A stretch of 49,218 bases of DNA, taken from NCBI GenBank assembly GCA_016212505.1, contig JACRGB010000005.1, positions 1 to 49,218 on the forward strand. The letters run 5' to 3'. The DNA comes from Microcaldota archaeon. Its GTDB lineage: Archaea; Micrarchaeota; Micrarchaeia; Anstonellales; Bilamarchaeaceae. Below, one piece after another: positions 1 to 8,709 of the stretch; the stretch's first letter is position 1; every line of letters starts with the position of its first letter. The notes under the pieces were generated by a model. It did not search any database and was not told where the DNA came from. It saw nothing but the letters and a program-made list of their open reading frames with translations. The position numbers and the translations under genes are program-made.

Positions 1-3000
1 AAGGAGCAGTTCATTGATGCTGATAAATTGTCTACTGCAGTGAATGTGAAGGACTGAGATGCTGATGAACTGTTTGTATTATTTGCCGGGGATGATAAGG
101 TAACTGTTGGGGCAGTTGAATCAATGGTGAAATTGTTTGTAGAACTATTGCCATTGTTAGTCGAACTATCATTACAACTTACGAACCACTGGTGAGTGCC
201 TTCTGCAAGACCAGATATAGTGAAATTAGTCAGGGTATTATTCGAAACTGATGAGTTAGTGGCATTAACAGAGCCATCAAGATACAAAGCGCAACTAAGA
301 GTTGTTGCGGCATTATCTGTTGCAGTGAAATTAAGGCTTAGACTGGTATTGCTCGTATTGGTCAGATTAGAAGGGAAGTTTAAGGTAACTACAGGAACTT
401 CTGTGTCATTAAGTTGAAAGAGTGCAAAATCCCCGAAAGAATTCACATTCGAAAGGGAAAGGGAGTTGGATCCAGTATTTGGGGAGTAGTTCCGGAGGTT
501 CCACCCGCCCCCATAATCCCATAATTCAAACTGTGCCTCAGTATAGCTTGCAGATTCTGAATCAGCCCAGGTAAAGTTGAGGGAGTCTATCGACACCGTA
601 GTGGAATAGTTTACAATGCTCAAATATTTATCATTAAAAGATATGCGAGGGTCAGGCAAAGAACCCGGCCCGGAGGTCCAGTTGATAGAATACGATGAGC
701 CGGCTGAAACTAAATCGCTTAATGATAAATTAGTATAGTTTGTTAAATCGCCGTAGGGGTTATCAAAAATAACTGTGGAGAGGTTGAGGGCGAGATCGTC
801 AACTCCGGTATTGTTAATCACAAAATCGTAAGAGTTATTGAAATAATGGTCATTGGTAATCAAAGAATCATTTGAGTCCTTAAGAGAAAGGCCAAACGAA
901 TTGCTATAGATGGAGTTATTGAATAACTGGCTGCCATCTGAAGTAGTTAGAAGATACAGCCCGGTTCCAGTTCTTGAAATATAGTTGTTTGTAAAGTTGT
1001 TGTAATCGCCATCTGCCACATAGACACCATAATTTGTATTGTTTGAGATATTATTATTTGTAAAATTGTTGTAGCTTGCCCGTGCAGCGAAATAAACTCC
1101 TGAATCCAGATTATCGGTAATATTATTATTCGTGAAGTTATTGTAGCCGCAATTTTGGATCGAGCAGTAAATACCGTAGAGGGTATTGTTATAGATACTA
1201 TTGTTTTGAAAATCAGTGTCGGTTTGTGAAACCAGGGTGATTCCGGCATTGGTATTATTGAAGATTAAGTTATTCCAGATTTTCCCGTATATATTAGCCC
1301 CATTGCTAAAACCATCTAAATAGAAGCCATCAGTGTTATTGTAAGCGATATTATTTGTGAAGTTATTGCTGTTTCCATTGACATCCGAAAGCTTTAAACC
1401 CTTTTGGGTATTGCTATGGGCAGTATTGTTATTGAGGATATTGTAGCTGGAAGCATAAACGTAAAACCCGTCCTGGGTGTTTAGGTAGGCAGTATTATTT
1501 GTTGCGTTAAGGTATGTATCTTGGTTAAAGAAGAACCCATACTGTTGGTTTAGGTAGGAGGTGCTGTTTTCTATTAAATTATAACTAGAGCCAGCAAAAT
1601 AAAATCCAGAGCCAGTATTATTTATGGCAGTAACGTTATTGAAAATATTGGAGTTAGAAGTTATGTAGAAACCGTTGTCCGCACCATCATAAGCGCTGTC
1701 ATTTGTTAAATTATTATTATTGGCAGTAGATTGCACATAGAAGCCATAGGAGGTACTGTTTATTGCGGTGTTGTTTAGGAAGAGGTTATCAGTTGATGAA
1801 CTTGCTGCTAAAAAGCCATAACTGCTAGTGTTGGTTGCATTATTATTCTGCAGGAGGTTATTTGAACCCCCGCTTAAGGAGAAACCGTAATTGAGGCTAA
1901 AAGCGGCAAGGGTATTGGTTATGTTGTTTTGATAGGAATCCGTAAGCGAAATGCCGATCGAATTGTTGCTCATGGTATTATTATCAAACACGCTCGCATT
2001 GGTCTGGTATACATAAATGCCCGTGGTATAGTTGGAAATAAGGGGGCAATTCTTGACGCTGATGTTGGTTGATGAACCATTTAAGAGGATCCCATACGTA
2101 GTGCCAGATAAGTCGTTAGTTATATTATACCCATTGCAGTCAAAAGTAACATTAGAAACAGCTATTTTTATACACGAAGAAGGAACCCCGGCAACTCCGC
2201 CGAGTTCGGTTGCATTTATTGGAGCGCCAACCATATTCGAAGTTGCATTATAGTTTCCGCTTATATGGATAAGCCTGCAGGAGCTGACTGGGGCAAACCC
2301 TATTGTAAACCCTTCAAACGTGGCAACTGTGGTATCTGCAGTTATTGTAGAATCATTACTATATTGGGAAATGTTTGTTCCGTTCCATAAAAACGAGCCG
2401 ATATCAAAATTGTCATTAAGCCTTCCGCCCAATATTCCTACATTATCAGTCAGGGTTGGATTTCGGTATAGCCCAACCCATGCGCCAGTCCCATCATAAG
2501 TAGAAACCGTATTGGTTGTGGTACCGCAGTCAGGGCTACAAACCTGATAACTTAAAGTCGAGCCAGCGCCGTCAGTATCCCAAACCAATATTCCGGTTGA
2601 GCCGGTCTGGTTCCATTCGAAATCAAATACCCTTTGGCCGGTCGAATCAATAAAACTGTCGACACTTTTTGTAACATTCCAGGCTGAGCCAGACCAGTAA
2701 GCAGTGCTTAGCTCGTTTAGGCCAGTCACGGTTGCAAGCTGAAGATCATCGCTTTGTGGATCCGCTTTTAAGGTTATTATTTGCACGTTCGAAAGGATAG
2801 TTGCCATCGAACCGACATCTGCACTGTTCCAGGAAGCGCCATCCCAGTAGCTCGCGTTTATGTCATCTTGGGTGGTTGTGGTATCCGAAGCCACCACCAT
2901 GCCCTTGCTTCCGTCAGCGGCATAGCGAACGGCCATGCCCTCTGCGCCAGTCATCGAGTAACTTGATGATATTTCTGTTTGGTTATTCCAGCTGCTACCA

Positions 3001-3665
3001 TCCCAAACCCAGGCATTTACATCGCTATTAGTGCTATCTACTGCGGCCATGATAAGTTCATTGCTTGAGGCAGAGGAATTTCGGTCCATACTTACCCAGG
3101 TATAGACAATGTCGGTATCATGTCCAGTATCGTTTATGTATTGTTCAGTAGTGTCACTAAAATTCAGGGTATTTGTCGGAAGAGCGCGATAGGCAAGGTC
3201 CTGACTTTCATCAGCACTTTCAATAGCATAAACTAATACCAATGTACCGGTGGCACTCTGGAAATCAAAATCATAACGTCGGGTGTGGGTTGCTGGAGCA
3301 GAACTCCAGACCTGGCCGACATTATTAGTAACATTCCAGGCGTTGGGGTCAGTGCAGTTGTTTGCGCATACATAAGCGTCCAAATTACCATCATCACTAA
3401 GGGTAACCAAAACTATGCGGTCATTTAAAGGTGAGTATTTTACAACGGCCTCGCGCACAGGGGAACTGGCAGTTGGGAGCTCTATTTCAGGCCCCCAGCT
3501 CCCGTTGGAGGTGGAATTCCAAAAACTGATCTTTGGGCAATTTAGGGCTACGCCATCACAAGCGCCAGTGTTCGATCGGTATGCGATTATTGCATCAGAA
3601 GCAGAAACAGAAGCGATAAAGAGCACAATTAGGAATAAGATGGGGGAAAGTTTAGGCCTCTGCAT
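1..3665 (-). CDS. Giant secreted surface protein, beta-helix plus Ig-like repeats (3' end off window)
   Basis: The reading frame is open for 1221 codons from ATG 3665 to the window edge; the stop lies beyond base 1. Residues 1-22 form a signal peptide (hydrophobic core then SVSA). Next comes a beta-propeller-like region of about 400 residues with repeated Trp-rich WDGSSWNN-type units. From about residue 470 to 900 there are many NNF/NN-I-NN repeats typical of right-handed parallel beta-helix (NosD/PbH1) proteins. From about residue 1080 there are Ig-like domains with the ATDN...LSC pattern seen in archaeal surface proteins. It is extremely Asn/Ser/Thr rich, so N-glycosylation is likely. Role is inferred: cell-surface adhesin or S-layer-associated glycoprotein. 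The C-terminal anchor is not visible. Confidence 0.85.
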   Translation of the reverse strand, partial: MQRPKLSPILFLIVLFIASVSASDAIIAYRSNTGACDGVALNCPKISFWNSTSNGSWGPEIELPTASSPVREAVVKYSPLNDRIVLVTLSDDGNLDAYVCANNCTDPNAWNVTNNVGQVWSSAPATHTRRYDFDFQSATGTLVLVYAIESADESQDLAYRALPTNTLNFSDTTEQYINDTGHDTDIVYTWVSMDRNSSASSNELIMAAVDSTNSDVNAWVWDGSSWNNQTEISSSYSMTGAEGMAVRYAADGSKGMVVASDTTTTQDDINASYWDGASWNSADVGSMATILSNVQIITLKADPQSDDLQLATVTGLNELSTAYWSGSAWNVTKSVDSFIDSTGQRVFDFEWNQTGSTGILVWDTDGAGSTLSYQVCSPDCGTTTNTVSTYDGTGAWVGLYRNPTLTDNVGILGGRLNDNFDIGSFLWNGTNISQYSNDSTITADTTVATFEGFTIGFAPVSSCRLIHISGNYNATSNMVGAPINATELGGVAGVPSSCIKIAVSNVTFDCNGYNITNDLSGTTYGILLNGSSTNISVKNCPLISNYTTGIYVYQTNASVFDNNTMSNNSIGISLTDSYQNNITNTLAAFSLNYGFSLSGGSNNLLQNNNATNTSSYGFLAASSSTDNLFLNNTAINSTSYGFYVQSTANNNNLTNDSAYDGADNGFYITSNSNIFNNVTAINNTGSGFYFAGSSYNLIENSTSYLNQQYGFFFNQDTYLNATNNTAYLNTQDGFYVYASSYNILNNNTAHSNTQKGLKLSDVNGNSNNFTNNIAYNNTDGFYLDGFSNGANIYGKIWNNLIFNNTNAGITLVSQTDTDFQNNSIYNNTLYGIYCSIQNCGYNNFTNNNITDNLDSGVYFAARASYNNFTNNNISNNTNYGVYVADGDYNNFTNNYISRTGTGLYLLTTSDGSQLFNNSIYSNSFGLSLKDSNDSLITNDHYFNNSYDFVINNTGVDDLALNLSTVIFDNPYGDLTNYTNLSLSDLVSAGSSYSINWTSGPGSLPDPRISFNDKYLSIVNYSTTVSIDSLNFTWADSESASYTEAQFELWDYGGGWNLRNYSPNTGSNSLSLSNVNSFGDFALFQLNDTEVPVVTLNFPSNLTNTSNTSLSLNFTATDNAATTLSCALYLDGSVNATNSSVSNNTLTNFTISGLAEGTHQWFVSCNDSSTNNGNSSTNNFTIDSTAPTVTLSSPANNTNSSSASQSFTFTAVDNLSASMNCS

Positions 3666-3684
3666 ATTGAAAATAATGAGGTGA

Positions 3685-3692
3685 AATATAAA
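3685..3692 (-). promoter_or_regulatory. TATA box of the surface-protein gene
   Basis: On the minus strand TTTATATT lies 20-27 nt before ATG 3665 with no Shine-Dalgarno sequence in between. This fits a leaderless archaeal transcript and supports the chosen start. Confidence 0.55.
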
Positions 3693-3725
3693 TACCCGTC
3701 TATTTTGGAAAAAGGAAAAAACCTA

Positions 3726-3739
3726 AATGCAGGGGAAGA
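3726..3739. repeat. att-like direct repeat, outer left copy
   Basis: AATGCAGGGGAAGA is identical over 14 nt to 32442-32455, which is the 3' acceptor/T-stem end of the tRNA-Leu gene plus one flanking base. A 12-nt version recurs at 9532-9543. Such repeats are what tyrosine-recombinase integration into a tRNA 3' end leaves behind. It marks the left limit of the foreign region. Confidence 0.6.
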
Positions 3740-3967
3740 AACCTCAGACCAGACCTAAGGACGCTCAGCAGTTTTTTGCCCTTTTTGTCGAGGTTGATCT
3801 GGCAACTGTTCTATATAAATGCTGGCCTGACACGACTTAGGTGATTGACTAAGATAATTCCCTATGTTAATATGTACATAGCACAAACCAAAGCAACTGA
3901 AACGAATTATGATACGATGATGATGGCCCAGTAATATCTTTTAAATCTCTATGAGTTAAGATAATTA
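3740..3967. repeat. Island left-end sequence related to 9544-9767; otherwise non-coding
   Basis: No gene is seen. Landmarks shared in the same order with 9544-9740 are agaccag, tcgaggt (3788), tatataaa (3812) followed by gctg, and the block GCTGGCCTGAcAcGACTTAG starting at 3821. The matching block starts at 9706. TTTTAAAT near 3943 is the probable TATA box of the following exchanger gene, about 25 nt before its ATG. Confidence 0.5.
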
Positions 3968-4942
3968 ATGATATTTGAACTTGCATTCCTATTAGTCGGC
4001 ACGTATCTGCTTCTTAAAGGATCCGAGTGGGTAACTGACTCTTCTAATACAGTGGCAGGCAAACTTGGAACAACTAATATTGCAGTAGGCCTGATATTTG
4101 TTTCAATAATGCTTAGTCTTCCTGAACTGCTAGTTGCTTTATCAGCATTAATTAAGGGCCATGAACAGATCAGTGTCGGGGTAAGTCTTGGTTCAATCAT
4201 CGTAAATCTTGGCCTTGTGCTTGGCATAACTGTTTTTCTTAAAACAATTCGTATCCCCCAACATGTTGTCACTAGAGATGGCGTATTCATGCTCGTGGCA
4301 ACGCTGGTCGTTTCATTAATCGCACTGGAAGATCTGGAAATCACACAACGAGACGGACTGATATTTATATTATTATTTATAGCTTACATGATCAATGTAT
4401 ACGCCCAAGAAAAACAGCTTGCAAATAAGGAAAAGAAAAAAGAAGTAGAAGCACTCTCAAAAACGTTGATTGCTTTTGGAAAAATGCATGATTTCACATC
4501 AGTCAAAAATGGATTTCTTATTTTTATCATTGGCGGGATTTTGTTGCTTGTGGGGTCAGAACTATTCACAAGAGGGTTGATTGGACTTGGAACTTTGTTT
4601 AGTATTTCTGACACCCTGCTTGGGATAACCATAGGTGCATTGGGACCGAGTTTACCGAATCTCATAGTAGCAATTCAAGCTTCAAGAAAGGGTTTTGACG
4701 AATTGGCCATTTCACAATCAATCGGTTCCAATATATTCACCCTGTTTTTCACACTTGGGGTTGTTGCCCTGGTACAACCGATACTACTGCCTACAGAATT
4801 TGGACTGGTAACTGCCCCAGCACTCATAATAATCACACTCGTATCATTCGTATTTTTGCTCAAAGGAAAAATGGGTAAAATAGAGGGGTTGATTCTCCTT
4901 GGATTATATATGGCATCAGTATTGGCAGAACTCTTTTTGTAG
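3968..4942 (+). CDS. CaCA-family (YrbG-like) cation exchanger
   Basis: A 324-residue membrane protein with the two inverted halves of calcium/cation antiporters, separated by a cytosolic KEKKKEVEALSK loop near residue 155. Alpha-1 contains SLPELLVALSA and GSIIVNLG; alpha-2 contains GPSLPNLIVA and SIGSNIFTLFF. The family exchanges Ca2+ or another cation for Na+ or H+ across the plasma membrane. Oddity: alpha-2 has Asn where the family normally has the ion-binding Glu of the SLPE motif, and alpha-1 lacks the usual GSN. Ion specificity may therefore differ from textbook Na+/Ca2+ exchange. A TATA box about 25 nt upstream and no ribosome site suggest a leaderless message. Confidence 0.85.
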   Translation: MIFELAFLLVGTYLLLKGSEWVTDSSNTVAGKLGTTNIAVGLIFVSIMLSLPELLVALSALIKGHEQISVGVSLGSIIVNLGLVLGITVFLKTIRIPQHVVTRDGVFMLVATLVVSLIALEDLEITQRDGLIFILLFIAYMINVYAQEKQLANKEKKKEVEALSKTLIAFGKMHDFTSVKNGFLIFIIGGILLLVGSELFTRGLIGLGTLFSISDTLLGITIGALGPSLPNLIVAIQASRKGFDELAISQSIGSNIFTLFFTLGVVALVQPILLPTEFGLVTAPALIIITLVSFVFLLKGKMGKIEGLILLGLYMASVLAELFL

Positions 4943-4998
4943 CCGTCTCTTTACATAAGATTCATTAAAGGTTTAAACATATCCTACGAAGTGATATC

Positions 4999-5937
4999 AT
5001 GAAGCAGCAGCATCCCTTATTTTTCGTGCTAGCATCAGCAGTTCTTTATGGACTTGGGATTCCACTTGCAAAACTTTTATTGTCCAATGTACAACCTGTA
5101 CTCCTTGCTGGTTTGTTATATCTTGGTGCAGCAATAGGATTAACAATTTTCAGCTTTTTTGGCGGAGTTAAAAAGGAAAAGAAAACCAACATGAATCAGA
5201 ATGACGTCCCCTGGCTTGCAGGAGTTGTCATTTTCGGTGGGATACTTGCTCCAATATTGCTAATGCTAGGCTTGAGCCAGGTTTCTGGAGTTGCCGCTTC
5301 GTTGCTGTTGAATCTGGAGGGTGTGGCTACCGCACTCGTGGCTAGCATATTTTTTCGAGAATTTACTGGTAAAAGGTTTTGGGTTGCACTGGCAGCTATG
5401 ACTATCGCAGGAGTGTTACTAAGCTGGAGTGGGAATGGCACTTTTTCTCTTCTTGGGCCAGCCTACATTCTTTTAGCAGTTTTTTTCTGGGGACTTGACA
5501 ACAATTTTACAAATAAAATTACTACTCTTGAACCTCTGGAAATCACAAAAATCAAATGCTTTTTTGCAGGAGTTATTAATATTGCAATGGGGATATATTT
5601 AGGAGCAGGCCTTACTGTGAACGTATCTCTTTTATACGCCATGATTGTAGGTACGTTCAATTATGGGGTGAGTATTGTTCTTTTCATATATGCACTTAGA
5701 GGATGGGGAGCCGCAAGGACAGGTGCATTTTTCAGTGTCGCCCCGTTTATCGGTGCAATCGCTTCGATTTTATTATTGAAAGAGAATATCAACTGGAGTT
5801 TGCTGCCTGCGTTTGTGCTCATGGCATTTGGAACTTGGTTGATTATAAGCGAAAAACATTCTCATGGCCATTACCACGGTAAAACCTACCATGTCCATGA
5901 GCATCATCATGATGAAGAACATCAACATGAGCATTGA
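4999..5937 (+). CDS. EamA/DMT-family permease with His-rich C-terminal tail
   Basis: A 312-residue, ten-helix drug/metabolite-transporter-superfamily protein with two EamA repeats; the first repeat starts with VLYGLGIPLAKLLL and the second near residue 150. GTGAT lies 4 nt before ATG 4999 as a ribosome site, and TTTAAACAT supplies a TATA box. After the last helix (about residue 284) the tail has 12 His among its final 28 residues, with Asp and Glu interspersed. This is typical of a Ni/Co/Zn-sensing or buffering segment. Substrate is unknown. Metal or metal-complex export is inferred from the tail and from the neighbouring cation exchanger and ChrB-like gene. Confidence 0.8.
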   Translation: MKQQHPLFFVLASAVLYGLGIPLAKLLLSNVQPVLLAGLLYLGAAIGLTIFSFFGGVKKEKKTNMNQNDVPWLAGVVIFGGILAPILLMLGLSQVSGVAASLLLNLEGVATALVASIFFREFTGKRFWVALAAMTIAGVLLSWSGNGTFSLLGPAYILLAVFFWGLDNNFTNKITTLEPLEITKIKCFFAGVINIAMGIYLGAGLTVNVSLLYAMIVGTFNYGVSIVLFIYALRGWGAARTGAFFSVAPFIGAIASILLLKENINWSLLPAFVLMAFGTWLIISEKHSHGHYHGKTYHVHEHHHDEEHQHEH

Positions 5938-6027
5938 GGCCGTTATTTTCTTTTTGGGGTATGAATATTTTCTCAGGCAGCGGCTTTAATAAAATAAAAC
6001 ACGATTCCTAACTATTAAGGTGAAACC

Positions 6028-7257
6028 GTGGATACTCCTTCAGATAACAAAAAGCCTAAAGATTCCAATTCAAGCACAAAATTTAACTTACTCGATTTTT
6101 TACGCGAATGGCTGGCGTTAAAACGAAATATTGTCGTCATACTGGGAGTAATTCTCGTTCTTGGTATGGCTGAAGGGATTTGGGCTGGCTTCGCTCCAAA
6201 ATATCTTGAGATGCTTGGAGCCAGTGTTTGGATAATAGCCCTATATGGTACTCTTCAGAATTTCCTTGACTCGGTTTATCAGTATCCTGGAGGATGGCTT
6301 GCAGACAAGCTTGGTAGAAAGAAATCGATAATTCTTTTCGTAGTACTTGCCACGATTGGGTATGCTATTTATTTTTTTAGTCCCAGTTGGGAATGGTTCC
6401 TTTTTGGTACGCTGTTTGTGATGGCTTGGAGCAGTCTCACTCTTCCGGCTATTTTCTCAATCGTAGGGGATAATCTGCCTAAAACTAGCAGGGCTACCGG
6501 CTTCAGTGTTCAGGCTCTGATAAAACGCCTTCCGGTTGTTGTTGCACCGTTGATTGGAGGTTTGCTCATTTCCTATCTGGGCCTGCTAGCTGGTTTCAAA
6601 ATAGGCCTGATTATAGCTATACTTCTGGCTTTAGTCTCCCTTTTCGTTATTCTTCGATATTACAAAGAAAAAGCTCCAGTTTCGGACGAAAAGTCTAGTG
6701 TAATTGATATTTGGAAAAATATGGATCCGAAGCTCAAGAAGCTTCTGGTATCTGATGTCCTGGCCAGACTGGCTGAAGGAATACCTGCTGTTTTTATCGT
6801 GCTGTACATTCTGAATATCCTTCGTTATGATGCTTTTGCGTTTGGCTGGCTGACAAGCATTCAGATGATCGCATCAATACTTCTCTATATTCCCATCGCC
6901 AAAATGGCTGATAAGATGGATCGTAAGCCGTTTGTTCTCCTTACGTTTTTCTTCTTTGCGCTTTATCCGCTTGCATTGGTATCAGCGTCGAGTCTATTTT
7001 TAGTGGCCGCTGCTTTTGTTATCGGTGGTCTTAGGGAGATAGGAGAACCAACGCGGAAGGCCTTAATTGTCGATCTTGCTCAGGAGAGTGCAAGAGGACG
7101 AGTCATAGGGGTGTACTATCTTATAAGAGGTTTTGCAGTATTTCCAGCGTCATTAATAGGGGGTTGGCTCTGGACAATAAATCCGGTCTTTCCATTTTAT
7201 GTTGCATCTATTTTAGGTTTTACTGGAGTAATATTTTATGCATTGAAAATGAGGTGA
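6028..7257 (+). CDS. Major facilitator superfamily permease
   Basis: A 409-residue, twelve-helix MFS protein. Motif A-like sequence ADKLGRKKSI follows helix 2, with a degenerate second copy ADKMDRKP after helix 8. The start is GTG 6028, preceded by the ribosome site AAGGTG; no nearby ATG fits. It reads into the ChrB-C gene with 4 nt between them. MFS genes next to ChrB-C domains are common in chromate or arsenate resistance loci, so anion or drug efflux is a reasonable inference, but nothing in the sequence fixes the substrate. Confidence 0.85.
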   Translation: MDTPSDNKKPKDSNSSTKFNLLDFLREWLALKRNIVVILGVILVLGMAEGIWAGFAPKYLEMLGASVWIIALYGTLQNFLDSVYQYPGGWLADKLGRKKSIILFVVLATIGYAIYFFSPSWEWFLFGTLFVMAWSSLTLPAIFSIVGDNLPKTSRATGFSVQALIKRLPVVVAPLIGGLLISYLGLLAGFKIGLIIAILLALVSLFVILRYYKEKAPVSDEKSSVIDIWKNMDPKLKKLLVSDVLARLAEGIPAVFIVLYILNILRYDAFAFGWLTSIQMIASILLYIPIAKMADKMDRKPFVLLTFFFFALYPLALVSASSLFLVAAAFVIGGLREIGEPTRKALIVDLAQESARGRVIGVYYLIRGFAVFPASLIGGWLWTINPVFPFYVASILGFTGVIFYALKMR

Positions 7258-7261
7258 TGAA

Positions 7262-7696
7262 ATGAAATGGATTACAAGAGAAAAGGCCAAAGTTGACAGG
7301 ATCGCATGCCCCTGGCTCATAAAGAAATTTATAGACAAAGATGCGGAATTCCTGTTTGTTCCAGCAAAAGACGTTCTTACGGCCGCAAAAAAAGAGAATG
7401 CAATTTCTTTCGATGCTGAAGGAGCTCAATTCGATCATTCGGATGACGGAAAATGTACCTTTGAAGTTCTTGTAGAGCATTATCGGATAAAGGATGATGC
7501 AATAGGGCAACTTGCAAAAATAGTGCATGGCGCAGACGTTCCGGAAGATATAACCATAACTCCAGAATCAGCAGGACTAAGAGCAATAGCTCATGGCTTC
7601 AGGATTATCTGTAAGAACGACCATGAGAACATGGCAAGGCAGTTTGCGGTATATGATGCATTGTATAATTATATCCGGCAAGGTGCAAAAGGATGA
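7262..7696 (+). CDS. ChrB C-terminal-domain protein
   Basis: A 144-residue protein matching the stand-alone ChrB C-terminal domain: it opens with KWITREKAKVDRIACPWLI and contains FDAEGAQFDHS, LVEHY and DDAIGQLAKIVHGAD. In bacteria ChrB regulates chromate efflux, and the C-terminal domain also occurs alone beside MFS permeases. Ribosome site AGGTGATG spans the MFS stop codon, so the two are translationally coupled. The last codons overlap the next gene by 4 nt (ATGA). Family assignment is firm; a role in chromate stress is inference. Confidence 0.8.
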   Translation: MKWITREKAKVDRIACPWLIKKFIDKDAEFLFVPAKDVLTAAKKENAISFDAEGAQFDHSDDGKCTFEVLVEHYRIKDDAIGQLAKIVHGADVPEDITITPESAGLRAIAHGFRIICKNDHENMARQFAVYDALYNYIRQGAKG

Positions 7697-8154
7697 AATG
7701 GTTATTGGCTATCTTTCTTGGCATTTTCCTATTTGGTTGTTATTCGACACTTAACTGTCGTTCTATCAATGGCTTGCCGGATTCAAGCTGCACCCCCGGA
7801 GCGATAAATCCGAATGTAAAGCAAGAGAATATCCAGCAAACAATCTGCGCTAGTGGATTTACAAAAACTATAAGGCCATCCACATATTATACGAACAACC
7901 TCAAAAAACAGGGTATAAGAGATTATGGTTATTCAGACATAAATATGAGCCATTACGAAGAAGACCATCTGATACCACTGGGGCTTGGTGGGCATCCAAC
8001 AGACCCAAAGAATTTATGGCCTGAATATGGACCCATACCTAACCCAAAAGACAAAATAGAGAATGCTTGTCATAAAAAAGTTTGTGACGGAGATATATCG
8101 TTAGATGAAGCGCAGAAAGAGATCGCTACTGATTGGCATACCGCTTGCCAATGA
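7693..8154 (+). CDS. Secreted lipoprotein with HNH-nuclease-like motif
   Basis: A 153-residue protein. The N-terminus MKWLLAIFLGIFLFGC is a lipoprotein-type signal with Cys16 as the likely lipidated residue. The C-terminal half has YEEDHLIPLGLGG, then NLWPE, then VCDG and IATDWH. These are hallmarks of small secreted HNH-like proteins found in many bacteria, where the DH pair aligns with the HNH catalytic His. It overlaps chrB by 4 nt in a three-gene operon. An extracellular nuclease role is inferred; four other Cys residues could form disulfides. Confidence 0.65.
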   Translation: MKWLLAIFLGIFLFGCYSTLNCRSINGLPDSSCTPGAINPNVKQENIQQTICASGFTKTIRPSTYYTNNLKKQGIRDYGYSDINMSHYEEDHLIPLGLGGHPTDPKNLWPEYGPIPNPKDKIENACHKKVCDGDISLDEAQKEIATDWHTACQ

Positions 8155-8208
8155 GAGACTATCAACACAGTTCCTTCGCGTACTTCTCAAGTTTTTCCTT
8201 GAATCAGC

Positions 8209-8709
8209 CTATCCTAACCCCTTCGCCTCAAGCGCTAGCTGGCCAACGGTAGCTACAAATTCCCTTGCGTCACTCAAAACTTTTGAAGATTCTTGAGAGG
8301 TTATTTCACCTAAACCATAAGATGCCTTAATCCTCTGGGTCTTGGCATATTCCAAAGAACCTGCATATTTTCTATTCAAGGTTTTTGCTTTCTTCAGATA
8401 ATCCAAATATTCTTTACCAACTTTCTGCTCTTTTACATAAAATATCTCAAACGCGGAGATGGCGCATTCGTGAGATCTCGCTTCTAGTCCTATTAGCCAA
8501 AGGCTAGCCATAGTTGCATGATACATAGCGTAATAGCCACAGGTTATTGCCCAGTCAAAGAACTTGTTGTCATTCATAAGCTTTGCAGCGAACAAATTGC
8601 GGTTTGCTTTTTCTAAATGATCTTCTGCGACGCTGATGTCCGGTTTCTTTTTTATCAATCTTGGAGGAATGCTACCAAAGCCTTGAAAACATTTATCTAA
8701 TTTATCCAT
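8209..8709 (-). CDS. HEPN-domain protein (toxin half of HEPN/MNT pair)
   Basis: About 166 residues of the COG1895-type HEPN family, with the signature CGYYAMYHATMASLWLIG and then SHECAISAF. Start is ATG 8709, 5 nt after ribosome site GGTGA; a GTG 9 nt upstream is possible. HEPN proteins of this type pair with minimal nucleotidyltransferases as toxin-antitoxin systems in which some HEPNs are RNases. I do not see a clear RX4-6H catalytic motif, so this one may be a binding partner rather than an active RNase. It overlaps the upstream nucleotidyltransferase gene by 8 nt. Confidence 0.75.
   Translation of the reverse strand: MDKLDKCFQGFGSIPPRLIKKKPDISVAEDHLEKANRNLFAAKLMNDNKFFDWAITCGYYAMYHATMASLWLIGLEARSHECAISAFEIFYVKEQKVGKEYLDYLKKAKTLNRKYAGSLEYAKTQRIKASYGLGEITSQESSKVLSDAREFVATVGQLALEAKGLG

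Noticed and set aside
947-1249. Minus-strand open frame of 100 codons
   Set aside because: It is a different frame inside the giant surface-protein gene, which reads through the whole region with convincing domains.
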